NCBI GenBank assembly: GCA_963457665.1
Contig: OY735224.1
Span: 51,386,429 to 51,450,428, forward strand
Direction of reading: 5' to 3'
Source of the DNA: Thysanoteuthis rhombus
Lineage: Eukaryota > Mollusca > Cephalopoda > Oegopsida > Thysanoteuthidae
DNA: 64,000 nucleotides
Position numbers and translations under genes: made by a program. The notes below the pieces were generated by a model, which was given only the letters and a program-made list of their open reading frames with translations, did no database searches and had not been told where the DNA came from. This document shows positions 39,270-51,651 of this stretch, one piece after another. The first letter of the stretch is position 1, and each line of letters starts with the position of its first letter.

Positions 39270-39520
39270 AACAAGCATGAACGCTGTCGTACATAAACTA
39301 ATTTAGGACAAATTTTAGAATAAACTTACATTGTAAATTGAATCCTACAAAACTTATTGGATGGGATTTTCAGAAAGCAAAAAAATTTTTTTTTTTTCCA
39401 AGGAGTAAATCTTTTTCAACTCTTTAGCTTGATCGGTGTGGCCTGTACGCATGACACAAACGTAGCCAGAGTGAATCACTTAAAAACTGAAGAAACCGAT
39501 GGTTTCTTATGTATAAAATG
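39270..39520 (+). repeat. Dispersed repeat, TTGGTCACGTGAC family, partial
   Basis: The copy holds AATTTTAGAATAAACTTACA, CCAAGGAGTAAATC, GTGTGGCCTGTACGCATGAC and AAAACTGAAGAAACCGATGG. It ends near 39510. Confidence 0.55.
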
Positions 39521-39776
39521 AGAAAGTGCAGACGGCTGACCAGTTGGCAGCATGAAAAATGGGACTCAAACTCCGACTGAGATCTGGGCTCACTCTGAAC
39601 TAAAGCTATCGGAGAACTAGCCAAGACGGAGAGGCTTGCAATCTGTGGAGCCCGGGCAGGAACATGCTGAAACCATAAGGGCACTAATTATTTTGTAGAA
39701 AATAAATAATAATACTTATTTAATACATCATTGATGTACAACAATATTTCAGCCTTGTAGATAATCAAATTTACTT

Positions 39777-39980
39777 ATACAGGGTGTTTCATAAATTTAT
39801 CCCTTTTTTTCCAGTTGAAACAGCAATAATGTAAGTACAAACTGCCTCGGAGTTATTTCCCTTGCACTTGTTCACATGAATACTGCTCCATTAGATAAAC
39901 AATTGTTTGGTAGTAAAAATCAAGTTGAATACAAACCATAAAACTCATACAAAAAAAGGACAATTCTATGGGACACCCTG
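39777..39980. mobile_element. Mariner-type MITE, ~200 bp
   Basis: ACAGGGTGTTTCATAAATTT at the left and AATTCTATGGGACACCCTGT at the right are imperfect inverted repeats. ACAGGGTGTCCCATA is a typical mariner-family end. The interior has no coding sequence. It could have been mobilised by a transposase like the relic at 36325. Confidence 0.65.
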
Positions 39981-40627
39981 TTTATTGAATTTCCTTTTCC
40001 TTATACAAATCAATACTTATATAAGTACACAAAACCATGTACCTCATGATGAATTTAAAAAGAAATGTATTATATATTATATGTTAGGTTAGAATTGACT
40101 TTTGAAAATGCCGAGTCGATGCCTTTGAGGGGGATTTTTTTTCATCATTTTATAATTTCAGGTATATAAGACTTTTGATGACACAAAACTCATTCCAGTA
40201 TTTTATGTAATATATGTATGTATTTTCTATGAAGCTAAATATATAAGCTTATAAAGAAGCCAATCAAAAATGCTAAGGCATTTGCCATCTTAAACAGTGT
40301 GGAACTTTCAAATCTAACCAGGAAAAAAGTAATTCAAGAGTAGTAGCTTCTGATTGAAGATACCTCCCTTACACTTTTTGGTATATTTTTCTAGTATTTT
40401 AAAATTCTATTCACAGAAGAGTTCCACAGCAGTTACAAGCAGTCTATAATCTAAGACATGAACAGATTACATTTTCATTGAAAAGTTTTCCTTCCATTGA
40501 AAATTCAGAAATATAAAAGTATAAGTTACAATGTTTCATAATGATGCACGATTTATATTCATTCTTTTCTCATGATTTGTTGAATTGAATTACCATTTCA
40601 AAATGCTGAATGATCTTCCAAGATGCT

Positions 40628-40770
40628 TAACTCTTAAATTCATACAAGAGAAATAGAATTTCAATTCAAGGGGGGAAATAATTACCAACTGAAATTGTTT
40701 CCCTTTGACAATTCATTAAACTTTTTAAGATTCAATTCACAGAAGAGTTCTACTGTCTATTCTTTCTTTG
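40628..40770. mobile_element. MITE, AACTCTTAAATTCAT family
   Basis: It begins AACTCTTAAATTCATA and carries the internal words GGGGGAAATAATTACC and TTCACAGAAGAGTTC. The right end is truncated. Confidence 0.55.
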
Positions 40771-41220
40771 TTTATTTTCTCTTACATTCTAAAATGGTAA
40801 ATGATCTTGAAGGGTTTTAGGATATCCAAGAGGTAGACATCTTCAGTAAAAGGGGCCTTCTTCACAGACATTTTCATCAGCAGCATATAGAGATTTTTTT
40901 TCTTTGAGCATTGAGAGTATCGTTAAAGCTTTTACAGTCACAAACACATTGAACTAGTTCTATTCTTAAAACTATTATTTTAAAAATAATTTTGATTAGT
41001 CTTTTTTTACATCCATCTCACTTTTTAGTTGTTCATATCACAACTTTCAACTCTGGCTGTCATTTTTTTTAACAGCAACAAATGGTCAGCGTGATTGGAA
41101 ATAAAGAGTTATCTTTCCTTGAGAATCAAACTCAATTGTAGAGAGAAGCCCAGTTTATGCTTGGTTGCTACGACCATTCTGCCAGGAAGGCTTCATAGGC
41201 AAACATGAGTCAATTTATAC

Positions 41221-41600
41221 CAGCGGTTGCCAACATAGGGGGGACACCGCCCACTATTGGGCGATTTAAGCTTCCAAGTGGGTGTCAGACCCATTATTGG
41301 GTTGCAAGATCAGGAATTATATCTGTCTTACTTCCGCCACACAGACAACTCCAAAACTCGGTACATGCGATTTTCAAATCACATCAGTAGCTTTAATTTT
41401 CATAATTGTCTTGTATATTTACTTTTTGGAGCCTTTGTACAGGTTTTTGGGCGTTTACACTGTCCAGTTACCTGGAAATGAAATCTATACAATTTTAGCC
41501 AGATTTAGCTATTTGAAGTGGCCGTCAAGAGGCTAAGTGGATTTTAAAATTAGTAGGCAAATATGGCCGCTAGGTATAAAAAGGTTGGTGATCATTTATT
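41221..41600. mobile_element. hAT-like MITE
   Basis: The left end CAGCGGTTGCCAACATAGGG is typical of hAT ends. The right end GGTATAAAAAGGTTGGTGAT is its imperfect inverse. Inside is TATTGGGCGATTTAAGC-type sequence. A second hAT-like right end (TTTTGAGAACCCGTGG) follows at about 41657-41671. Confidence 0.55.
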
Positions 41601-41794
41601 TCCTCTTCTCAAACCCACTTTTTATTCCAACTTATTGGCGCCCCGATGTTTATGTTTTGAGAACCCGTGGTCTAATTGTTCCCAAGTCTATATTGTTCAT
41701 TCTTTTCAAAAGAAAAGAACGAATGAACCATTTTCTGGGTGTAGAAAAAACACAGATGAGACGAAACAAATTGTTATTTACTTTGGGTACTATT

Positions 41795-42000
41795 AACCTT
41801 CATCTTAATTGTTGTTGCTTTTTATCGCGTCTAAACCCAGGCTGGGTACTCTTCAGCAGTGAGTAGATAATTCAACAGCCCCCCCAGATCGGAATAACAA
41901 CGAACAAGTTCCTGGTGAAAAATCGAACTCACACACTTCTATATCAGAGGGTGGCTCGCTTGACGTGTGACTATTCTTACCACTAAACCAAGGGAACTTA
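41795..42000 (-). mobile_element. tRNA-derived SINE (GATAAAAAGC tail family)
   Basis: On the minus strand the head has TGGTTTAGTGG (A-box-like) and GAGTTCGAT (B-box-like). The unit ends GCGATAAAAAGCAACAACAA and AAGATGAAGG. The order of head, body and tail is the same as at 31145 and 60750. Confidence 0.6.
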
Positions 42001-42362
42001 GTCACAAGCGTTGGATAAAAATCAAACCCTCAAGCTCACTCTCAGTGATCATCTGTGTGTCATATTCGTTATCAACTGATGGTTTAGTTCAATCTAATTC
42101 TATCTTTATTTATTTTCATAGATAAGTACTAACAATCATTATCATTAGTTATTTCCGCTAAGCAACAATAATTAAGATGAAAGTGAATTGTAGCCAGATA
42201 AATAATAATGAAAAAAGTTGAAATATGTTACAAAAATTTCTCCCATTTCAAATTCATGTATCCTTAGAGGTCAAGTAATATCCAAGAATTTGACTGTGGG
42301 GCTCAGGAGATGTATTTAAGATCTCCACAGAATAACTTTAAGTTATGATAACATTGTTCAAA

Positions 42363-43480
42363 TACTGTATATTCTTGAATATAAGTCGACTGTAAGTAGA
42401 AGATAAGTATAGAACTGTGCAGAAAATTTCAGAAAATCGAGTCTGTTATTTTGCCATAACGTTGTCATGAGAGATATCCCCTGTTCATGGTACTTGGTTA
42501 GCTGACAATGAAACATCGTTCATCTTTGATGTATCAATCGTTGTTTTCAGGTTGTAAAAGTGAATTTCTCATCAGTGACGATGAATCTACCTGAAAAATG
42601 ATTTAAAAAAAACTTGAATGGCAATGGGCAGGCCATGTTGCGAGAATGAAAGACAACCGATGGACATCACAACTCACAACATGGATTCCCAGAGACCACG
42701 TGCAAAAACCGAGGCGGAGAGAATACAAGATGGAGAGATGAACTAGGCAAATTCGGAAAATACTGGCTCCACGACGCCCATGATAGAGAATCATGGCGGA
42801 TCCTGGAGAAGGTCTATGTCCAACGACGGACATTAAAAGACTGATGATGACACAATATGTGCTTTATCCTGTCAACAGAGCTTCTCATACCAAACCGCGG
42901 CAGTGAATCGGGTTGAAACAATGGGCATTATCACTTGTATGGGTATCTTCTGCCACTTTTCAAGGAAGAGGCAGAAAGACATGTTCCTCGGGTGGGGGTG
43001 GGGTGGGGGAGATATATTGAGATGGGGGGGGGGGGCTACACCTGGTAGTCAGGTGAAGAACTAGAGAGTACCTAAGCTGAGATTCGTTCAGCACCCTCTT
43101 CATAGTGACCCATCTGTGCCCAGCTCCTATAAGCCCCCTTGCTCTCAGTGAGAAGGCCTGATTTAGGGGAGGGCAACCCCCCCCCCAGAAGATGCCCATG
43201 ATTGCTGATTGTGCATCATGTTCATCAACACTTTATCAATAAATGCAAAAGTGTCGGCCATCTTACACTCGAATGTACTTGAAATAGCCTTTTTCTGACG
43301 GCAGTTAATTGCTTCATCAAGCTAGTTTCAATTTATTTGAGGTGGAATCGAACCCATAGAATAACGGATATTATTGTTCGCTAATATATACGGCATGTAT
43401 TGATGCTGTCTTGATAGGAGGCAAAAGTATCGCCCATTTTCGACTGACCTGAATATAAGTTAAAAAGCTGATTTGGGGCA

Positions 43481-43514
<34 letters not shown>

Positions 43515-43552
43515 CCCAGAAAACCTTGCCTCATATTAAAAAATATACAGTA
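42363..43552. mobile_element. TA-flanked DNA transposon, non-autonomous, with nested LINE tail
   Basis: The left end TA-CTGTATATTCTTGAATA and the right end, read inward as CTGTATATTTTTTAATATGA, are inverted repeats flanked by TA. This is the target rule of Tc1/mariner/pogo elements. The interior has no transposase. An RTE LINE tail (42606-42850) is inserted inside, so this element is the older one. A poly-A stretch of about 30 bases lies at 43483-43512. Confidence 0.6.
42606..42850 (+). mobile_element. RTE-type LINE, 3' end
   Basis: It reads LEWQWAGHVARMKDNRWT in one frame and continues through ACTAGGCAAATTCGGAAAAT to AAAGACTGATGATGA. Identity to the copies at 18640 and 60358 is high, so this is a fairly recent insertion. 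Confidence 0.85.
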
Positions 43553-43926
43553 ATCATAATTCTTTCATGATTATCAACATAATTCATAAAATCAAATAAC
43601 ATCATAGCCAAAACAATAATTTAGCTGGGTTCATTTTCAAAATTTGTTTTTCAATATTATAACAATTGTTTCAAAGTTTTTTTTTGTTTTTTTTAGTAAT
43701 TATTGTCATTAAATGAATAGGAATATTAATTAATATTACATCATACTGTAAAGATATCAAGAAATTATAGTAATACATTGGAAAAATTTTCAACTCCTTT
43801 CACTCGGGTCAATGAATAATAATATCAATTTTGAGATGGATAACAATATTTCTGAATTTAGTATCACTTAATAATAATAATAATAATGATAATGATAAAA
43901 AATGAAGCTGTTTAAAATTTTTCAAA

Positions 43927-44145
43927 CATAATATGACAATACTGAAAGTTTTCAATATATTTTACACCTTTGTCAGTCAAAATTCAAACGTAGAACAACT
44001 TTCAAAGCGTAAATAATGTATAACACATTATTTATGTTTTGAAATCATTGCATAATGTGCCATTTAAGTTTAGAAAGTCATTTTACAATTAAAATTTGAC
44101 TGACGAAGATGTGCAATATATCGAAAACTTTCAGTAGAGCTATAT
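43927..44145. repeat. Inverted repeat with hammerhead-like arms (weak)
   Basis: The arms 43927-43988 and 44090-44145 are inverse copies. The right arm reads CTGACGA, AGATGTGCAATATATC, GAAA, ACTTTCAG. CTGANGA and GAAA are in order, but the stem III and cleavage region does not fit well. It may be a decayed relative of the motif at 23053. Confidence 0.4.
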
Positions 44146-44274
44146 CTTATTTGAGAAATTCAAAAGAATCTTCTTCTTTCTTTTAAAACATCAACAAGGC
44201 GTCATCGATCATTCCTCGTGAGTAATAATAATAATAATAATAATGATGATATTATTCGTACTCAGCAGAAATCA

Positions 44275-44480
44275 ATCACTGTAACCAGCATGAGTACCAG
44301 AACTCATTGTCTGGGGAAAAAAAAAAAAAAAAAATACCAGCACAATATTTTGGTATTGTTGGCCCCAAATGAACCAGAGAGACCAAAAAAAACAAAACAA
44401 AACCAAACCTGTTTTTAGATAGTGCCTAGAGGTGTACTATTCCGAATCTTCAAGGTTGTAGCCCCCAAAATGAGACCAGC
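44275..44480 (+). repeat. Dispersed repeat, ATACCAGCACAAGATTTGGG family
   Basis: It contains ATACCAGCACAATATTTTGG, TTGTTGGCCCCAAATG and CTTCAAGGTTGTAGCCCCC. It has the same order as at 18120 and is truncated at the 3' side. Confidence 0.6.
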
Positions 44481-45419
44481 AGTACGGTGATAGGATAACA
44501 TGAATAATACTGAGAAATACATTTTGAATAGAGGATACAAACAAAAAGGTAGATTCCTAGTTTCTGCGGGTAAAAAAGTGATAACTCCCGTTAGCCTTGA
44601 TATAAAGGATAATTTCTCTCTTGAATGAAAAACGGGTTATTATTGCTTTGAATAAATTAAATCGATGAATTATTTTCAACATCGAATTAGCGAACACCTG
44701 AAATATTGAAAGTCAGTATGAAAACAGTTGTTTTTATTCATTTTATTTGCGTGCTGTTTTTTAAACACTGAGTGGACAAGTGTGTGAAATGTTAAAGGTT
44801 TGTATGTAAATAAAGTTGTTTTCCTTTATGCTGTTGTTGAAAAAGCATATACCAACAGATTAAATGCGAGAGATAATCCTTAGTTCATTTCAAGACCAAC
44901 AGGAGTTATTTCCCATCTTTTACACAGATATAGGAATTAACCATAAAAAAGAATCAGCCTTTCGACCACAACCTGAAAAGGCATCATCAGTAATCTTTGA
45001 ACTTTGTGACAAAAATCTTGACTATTTTAGTAATTTCAATATCCTCTTTAGTGGATAGCAATGTATCATTCGGTCGTAATTTGTCTGTATACTAATGTTT
45101 CATCATCTCTTATTTACTCAAAGGGTTTTTTTTTTTTTGGACAGTTGTCCTCTTGGTTCATCAAAGAAAGGGAAGAGTTAACTGCCCCTTAAGATTCCAA
45201 GATGGTGATATGTGAGGACAGCAATTTCTTTGCGACTCCACGGGGTCTGGATAACTCTTAAAAAAAAAAATAAAACAAACTTACGCTTCTACAATACCAA
45301 TAAAGGGCGTCAACATGATTACGATTTAGGGAACTTGTCCACATGAAAGTGGAATGAGGACATTCTGCCGTCACATTTTGAAAGTGGACCCGACATTCCA
45401 AACTCCCTATTTACGACAC

Positions 45420-45463
45420 CAATCTGAAGAAGGCCGTAGGTTTCAACGGACGAAATGTTTTCT
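45420..45463 (+). ncRNA. Hammerhead-like motif, decayed
   Basis: CTGAAGA, A, GGCCGT-AGGTTTCA-ACGGAC, GAAA, TGTT. Stem II has five of six pairs and the core is intact apart from TG for CG after GAAA. Stem I is not convincing. The flank after it (TTCTTCAAAAGATAAACCAA) resembles the flank of the motif at 52596, so the two form a second subfamily. Confidence 0.45.
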
Positions 45464-45639
45464 TCAAAAGATAAACCAAGATGGGGTCAACAGTCCAGAA
45501 AAAAAAAAAGGTCTACGTGTAGGAAAAGAGATGGTCGGAGAATCGAAGAGGAAAGTAAGGGAGAGGAAAATGGTGGGCATGAGTTCTTTTGGGGGGAGGG
45601 GTAATTAGGAGAAGGGGGTTACTATTTTTAGACTAGTTT

Positions 45640-48600
45640 TTCTCCATCTTATTGCGGCCTTTTTTCGGTTTTCTGTCACAACTTTCTTTGATTGCACAAC
45701 ATTAGAAATAAATAAGTAGGGTCTTTTAAGATTTGTATTTGTAAGCCACATAATAGCAATTTTCTTCCATAGACATCACCACAACCACTTTAGCCACTGA
45801 GGAATGACCAAGTTGAGGAAAAAAATCCCAAGTTATTCCGTCAACCAAACACTTTCTTCACGCTATTTTGAAAAATTTTACAAGTAGGCTATTTAGAAAA
45901 AAATCTTTTTTTTCTTTCAGATGAAGCACTTTTATTAATACTGCAGACTTTCCCCGATATAACGCAGTTTGCACTATAACCAAGGTGGATAGTGGGGCCC
46001 AAATTATGAATCGAGCCCCCAATTAGCTAAATTCATTGCAGCTTGGTTATAATATGGTTTTATCCTTCTTTGACCCCAACACTGGTGATATACAGGGGAA
46101 TGCCTGTATTTTAGTAATTTTTAATTTAGTCTTTCTCAAACTTATAGTTGCTTTTTTATCACCAAGTGACATCGGAGAATCTTGTACTGATTATGAGCAA
46201 TTAAAGGGTGAATCCATCGAGAGTATTAGTGATATGAGGCAACAATAATAAAATAAAATATCTGTACCTCAGATAAATGAATCACCATAGCCTGCCCATG
46301 TACTGGACTCAATTATCTAAAAAACACCATCACAAGATTTGGGCTTTATTGGAGTAGATTGACCATATAGACCCAAAAGGGTACTTTAAAAAATATCAAC
46401 AAAAAATACTGTTAAAAAAAAAAAGGCAATTTTAGCTATTTTCTAGCAATTTTATCCAAATCAAAATGGCCTAAACAGGCTAACAGTGTTTAGTTTTGAT
46501 TTGCTTTTTTTTCTTTTTTTTTAAAGTGTGTTTTTTTGGGGGTTGATTTTGCGCTAATATTTTCTTTGAGTGGGTATCACTGGCTGAGCTATTAGCAGTT
46601 TATGAATCTAAAAGTTAAATCACTTAAGACTTAACAAATCTATACTTATAACTATAATAGAAATGGTTTTTGAGAGCTTTTTTTTTCTCTTTTTCTTGTT
46701 GGGGTCATTATTGTTGGGGTCATTAATTACACATAAAATAAACCTTGAGAACCAGAAAAAAAAGGTTTCAAAATTAACCTTTGTTTGGAATTTCATGAGA
46801 GTTCAAACGTTGCGTATTTCATGAATGGTGCCACATTAACAGCAACAGAAGTTTGAAAGACAAACCTTGGAACAGCAAGAGCAACCCTTACAAACTCGCC
46901 CAATCAATAAGGAAAATAAAAACCAATTCTGTGTTTTCCATACTTTAAAAACAAGGAAATCTTTGATCTATTCCAAGTGAGAAGATAGAAAATCACTTCA
47001 ACTCTTAAATTCATATAAAAAAATCCAAATGATAATATCAAAAGGAAAGACTACTGATTCAAGTTACCTCCCTTACTAGCTTTAGTTGAATTTTAGAAAA
47101 ATTTATTTTATGCCCTTTAATAAAAGCGTTTGTTGGAAGGCATCACAAATTTGAAGCCAGACTAGAATTAGTCTTCTCATCCATATATCATGTAGGGCTG
47201 TCATTGCCTGGGGTTCCACGATTCTAGAGGCCCCAATATCCAATTTGAAAAATGAAAATTAATGTACACATTATTGAATAGCAGACATAGAGAACCTCCT
47301 CTGAACCTGTGTTTATATTCATGTTCAAATTAGTTCTTGACTCTTCATTGAATTGTATGAATTAAAATTTGAGAATAAGATTAGCCAAATGTGCTTTCTC
47401 CACTGAAGAGCTCTGCTGTCAACTAAAAGCGGCATCAAGTGGTTTATGAATTTAAGAGTTTGCTTACTTGCTACTCGTGCAGTTGTGACAGAAAAAAATT
47501 CCCCATCTATTCTCATTTATTTTACAACCTTTGAAGTTAATCCTTGCAAATCAGGCACTAAAATGGGTAGTGTGAATATCAAAGAGAGTTACTTCCCTTT
47601 GGGAGTAAAAATGGCCAAAAGTGGTCAACGCCCCCCCCCTCCTATTCCAGCTAACTTCATAGCTAGAAATACACTCGAAAAAACATACAAAGGCTCCTGA
47701 GATGATAGGTATGCTGGAAAATTCATAAGAACCCTCCAAAAGCGATACGATACTAAGATCAAAGCAAAGAATAAGTACAACCATTATGATCACTGAATAA
47801 TACACACAAAAAAAAAAAAATTTAATATTTCAGCAATAATTAATTAATTAATGAAGCTCTCCAATGATTTTCTGTGGGCACTTAACATTTCTAGCAACAA
47901 AATTTGCCAGAAATCAAAATTTTTCATTTTTTTTCTAAAATGGAAAAATCTAGCTACTTCCAGCCATTTTTTGGCTATGAAGTGAAGGTGAGGTAACTTT
48001 TTTTTTTTTTTGATATTTACATGCCATTTTAGTGCCTGATTTGCAAGAATTACCGCCACGAAAATTCTAAAATGCCAACCAATTGACTTCACCATTATCA
48101 TAATAATCGATACATTCATTGATTTGTCAGTAAATGTAGAGCTGAGCCTCTTACATTAAGGGAGGTAACTCTAACAGCCATTAACAAACCAAAATTACAA
48201 ATTTAAAAACACGAAAAAGAAAGAAAATTACACATCGAACGAATAACAAAAATTGAGAATAGTATATTGTAAATTGAAAATACTTTTTAAAATATATTTT
48301 TTTTTCCTCCAAATTTTAAATGTTTTGAATTATTATGATCTTCATTTTATTGGGGAAATTTTCCATTTTGGAGGAATATAAGGTTTTTGAATTTATGCTA
48401 AAATACAGTTATTCGGGAAAAAAAAAAAAAAGAAAAGAGAATTCATATAAGACGAATCTCTCTGAAAACTTGAAATATCCAAACTGATATCCAGTATCTA
48501 GAAAAGATTTTGTTTTCACGTTATTTATTGCTTAAAAAAAAAATAAAAAAAAAAATAAAAAAATAAAAAAAATCGCTCAATATTTGTATTATTCATCTTG

Positions 48601-49050
48601 TGTGATTGTTGGAATAAAGTATTTCAAATTTAGAATAAGCTACGTATATTTTTGGGGGGTGGTTGGTTTTCGTTTCATGCGTAATTTCCCTTCTAGGTTT
48701 TTATTCCCACTTTTTGAAAATTGATAACCGTAATATTTTGGTATGAGTTATTCCCATACTTTATCTCAAACGAGTTACCTCCCTTTTAAAAAAAAACGGT
48801 TATCTCGCCGATTGTGGCTCTGCATGACATTTGCTGATTCATCCATCATGTATAAATTCCGAAATTCATTCTGGGGGAATTCAAAGAAGTTATCCAAGGG
48901 GGAGTTAATTCTCATTGAAGTTACTTCCCTTGCACTTTCCCGTAAACTTTTCTTCTCCGTCAATTTAATTGACAAAAGAATCCCATTTTTCATTCGATTC
49001 ATTGAAGAGTTCCACAACTGTTAGAATCAGTCAATGGATCAAAGAGATAA
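45640..49050. other. Intergenic segment with scattered repeat fragments
   Basis: It contains a copy of the ATACCAGCACAAGATTTGGG family (46258-46390), an AACTCTTAAATTCAT MITE left end at 46998 and right end at 47445-47460, poly-T and poly-A runs, and a piece of the GGCCAAAA family on the minus strand (47880-48000). No exon or complete gene is recognised; the open frames here are 60-93 codons and unrelated to known proteins. Confidence 0.45.
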
Positions 49051-49069
49051 TAGAGAAGGCCAATGTTCA

Positions 49070-49940
49070 AGTATTTGGATTTTCCAATGGTCACCCATCC
49101 AATAATGCCGAAGCAAAATGTTGCTCAACTATCAGCAAAATGTAATATGCTTGCATGTATTGGTGAAAATAAGAAATGATCAATTTTCTATTCCAATGGT
49201 CACTCATCAAATAATGCCTGGGCAAAATATTGCTTAACATTCATTAAAATCTAATTTGCTGGCATGTATTGATGAAAATAATACATAAAAGAATTTCTTT
49301 TCCAATGGTCACCCATCCAATAATGCCAAGGCAAAATATTGCTTAACAATCAACAGAATGTAATCTGCTTGCATGTATCAATGAAAATACCAAACGATCA
49401 ATATTCCTTTTCCAATGGTCACCCATTCAATGATGCCAGGGCAAAATATTGCTTAACAATCAACAGAATGTAATCTGCTTGCATGTATCAATGAAAATAC
49501 CAAACGATCAATATTCCTTTTCCAATGGTCACCCATTCAATGATGCCAGGGCAAAATGTTGCTTAACAATCAACAAAATGTAATCTGGTTGCATGTATCA
49601 ATGAAAATACCAAACGATCAATATTCCTTTTCCAATGGTCACCCATTCAATGATGCCAGGGCAAAATGTTGCTTAACAATCAACAAAATGTAATCTGGTT
49701 GCATGTATCAATGAAAATACCAAATGATCAATTTTCCTTTTCCAATGGTCACCCATTCAATAATGCCAGGGCAAAATATTGCTTAACAATCAACAGAATG
49801 TAATCTGCTTGCATATATCAATGAAAATACCAAATGATCAATTTTCCTTTTCCAATGGTCACCCATCTGATAATGTCCACACAAAATATTGCTTAACATT
49901 CATCAAAATCTAAGATGCTTGAAAATAACAAAAATGAATG
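49070..49940. repeat. 110-bp tandem array, eight copies
   Basis: CCAATGGTCACCCATTC or a variant recurs at about 49084, 49194, 49303, 49412, 49522, 49632, 49741 and 49851, a spacing of 109-110 bases. Each unit also has AAATATTGCTTAACAATCAA and TGCATGTATCAATGAAAATA. The central copies are nearly identical while the edge copies have drifted, as expected for unequal crossing-over. Confidence 0.95.
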
Positions 49941-50420
49941 ATTTTCTTTCAGTATAGTGTCTAGAATAAACGGAGATACATTTAATTGTATCTGACCCCC
50001 CCCCCGTTATTTTAATAATCAGAAATTAATTAGTACTCCTTTCATCTAGTGTGGTTTGACAGGTGTACAAAGTCCGGTAGGCTAGATCATCAGAGTCTCA
50101 CAATTCCGTGAGCCATATGTATTCTCCCTTCACACTAATCCACCATTTTGGTAAAATAAAATTGAAAAAAAAAGAAGAATAAATGAAAAAAAAGAAAAAA
50201 AGAACGAATAATATTTGAATTTTTTCATTTGAGGTTTTTTTTTCTTTTGAAAAAGTTTTCGTCCTTGTTTTCCTGTTCGAAGGAAGATTCATTCAAAAAT
50301 TTTCTTTCATTTTTTTTTTTTTTTGCTTCTATTTTTTTTTTTTCCACAAAAGAATCTTCGGTCCATAATTTTCATTCACACACTGAATAACAAAGATCAT
50401 CCTTTCAAGGGATGTTGGTA

Positions 50421-50450
50421 TCTGTCCGACTCCTGGTGAAGTCGGACAGA
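50421..50450. repeat. 11-bp perfect hairpin related to the 30-bp array
   Basis: TCTGTCCGACT and AGTCGGACAGA pair around the 8-base loop CCTGGTGA. The right side, GGTGAAGTCGGACAGATG, is one unit of the array at 51060-51410 lying 600 bases away. Confidence 0.8.
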
Positions 50451-50674
50451 TGCAACACGACTCGGTGAACTTGGAGATATTTTTCTTTTGAAATTTTCCT
50501 TTTTATTGAATTCTGTGTTTGAAAAAAAAAAATTTTTTCTTCTTTTTTTCAAGAAAATAATGACTTTTTGGTTTTGTTTCTTTTGTAAATTGCATTGTAT
50601 CCTTTTTTTCTTTCTTTCAATTTTCTTCTCAATCACAAAGTATGAATCACTCAATAGAAAAATGATTTCTGGGA

Positions 50675-50706
<32 letters not shown>

Positions 50707-50806
50707 CTACTCTCTCTGTGTCAACAGAGGGAAGTTTAGTCTGAGTGAAGAAAACAGAGAAAACCTTCCATACTGAGTAGACAGACTCGTTAAGTACACA
50801 ATTAAG

Positions 50807-50812
50807 TTTATT
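50807..50812 (-). terminator. Candidate polyadenylation signal of the NOSTRIN-like gene
   Basis: TTTATT on the plus strand is AATAAA on the minus strand, about 740 bases after the stop codon. If used, the 3' UTR would include the 30-bp array. No nearer canonical signal was found, and variant signals cannot be excluded. Confidence 0.35.
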
Positions 50813-51059
50813 AATCAGCAATCATCCGCTTATTAATAAAAGTGTCTGACCATGTCCGAGTTGGAGACTAGCAAAAATGGGAAGCGAGCGGGGATTCTTA
50901 AACCTCAGACAGAACAACTAAGGGTTGTTTAACAACCAAAACACGTGAAAATGTCGAGCATGCGTCAGATGGAAAACGAGCTGAGAATAAGCAGAATGTA
51001 TCTGACCGACATTTCCTTCAGGATTTTTTTGGACTCTGCCAAATGTTGGGTAGTGGACC

Positions 51060-51410
51060 AATATCAAGTGGAGCAAAAGCAGATGCAAACATCTGGTGAA
51101 GTCGGACAGATGTAAAAAAACATCCGGTGAAGTTGGACAGATGCAGAAACATCCGGTGAAGTCGGACAGATGCAGAAACATCTGGTGAAATTGGACAGAC
51201 ATAAAGACATCTGGTGAAGTCGGACAGATGTAGAAATATCTGGTGAAATTGGACAGATGTAAAGACATCTGGTGAAGTTGGACAGATGCAGAAACATCTT
51301 GTGAAATTGGACAGACGTAAAGACATCTGGTGAAGTTGGACAGATGCAGAAACATCTTGTGAAATTGGACAGATGTAAAGACATCTGGTGAAGTCGGACA
51401 GATGTACAAA
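51060..51410. repeat. 30-bp tandem array, about 12 copies
   Basis: The unit is close to ACATCTGGTGAAGTCGGACA plus GATGTAAAG or GATGCAGAA. Variation is mostly transitions (TCGG/TTGG, ATGT/ATGC). As the unit is 30 bases it leaves three minus-strand frames open (up to 163 codons), giving a YICPTSPDVF-like repeat that I do not regard as a protein. The array follows the NOSTRIN-like stop codon. Confidence 0.95.
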
Positions 51411-51547
51411 GTTCGTAGGCCAGATCATCATAAGTCTAATAAATTTGCTAATCAACTATACCCTCTCTTCTCACTAATCGACCCAGTTCTGTCCCTCGAA
51501 CATTCCAAGGGAGGGAAAGTTGGTGCTTGTCATTGAGTGTCCCCCAA

Positions 51548-51651
51548 TTAAATCTCTTCCACATAATTGGCAGGGAAGATTCCCACTTTGTTGTTGAGTT
51601 CTCCCTGCCACCATCCGTCTGGCTGACGATTGTAAATATTGATTACATCAC
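51548..51651 (-). CDS. NOSTRIN: NOSTRIN-like last exon (second half of SH3)
   Basis: Acceptor TATTTTCAG on the minus strand. It encodes DVINIYNRQPDGWWQGELNN and KVGIFPANYVEEI, then TAA at 51550-51548. GWWQGEL with the first Trp of the ligand groove and FPANYVEEI are SH3 hallmarks. The protein ends right after the domain, as NOSTRIN nearly does. Confidence 0.9.

Noticed and set aside
44960..44990. Minus-strand CTGATGA...GAAA at 44990-44960
   Set aside because: Core words are present, but stem II pairs poorly and the sequence after GAAA gives no stem III or cleavage site.
50918..51455. Three overlapping minus-strand frames with ICPTSPDVF-type repeats
   Set aside because: A 30-base unit keeps several frames open at once. 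There is no splice connection to the NOSTRIN-like exons, whose stop is upstream at 51548.
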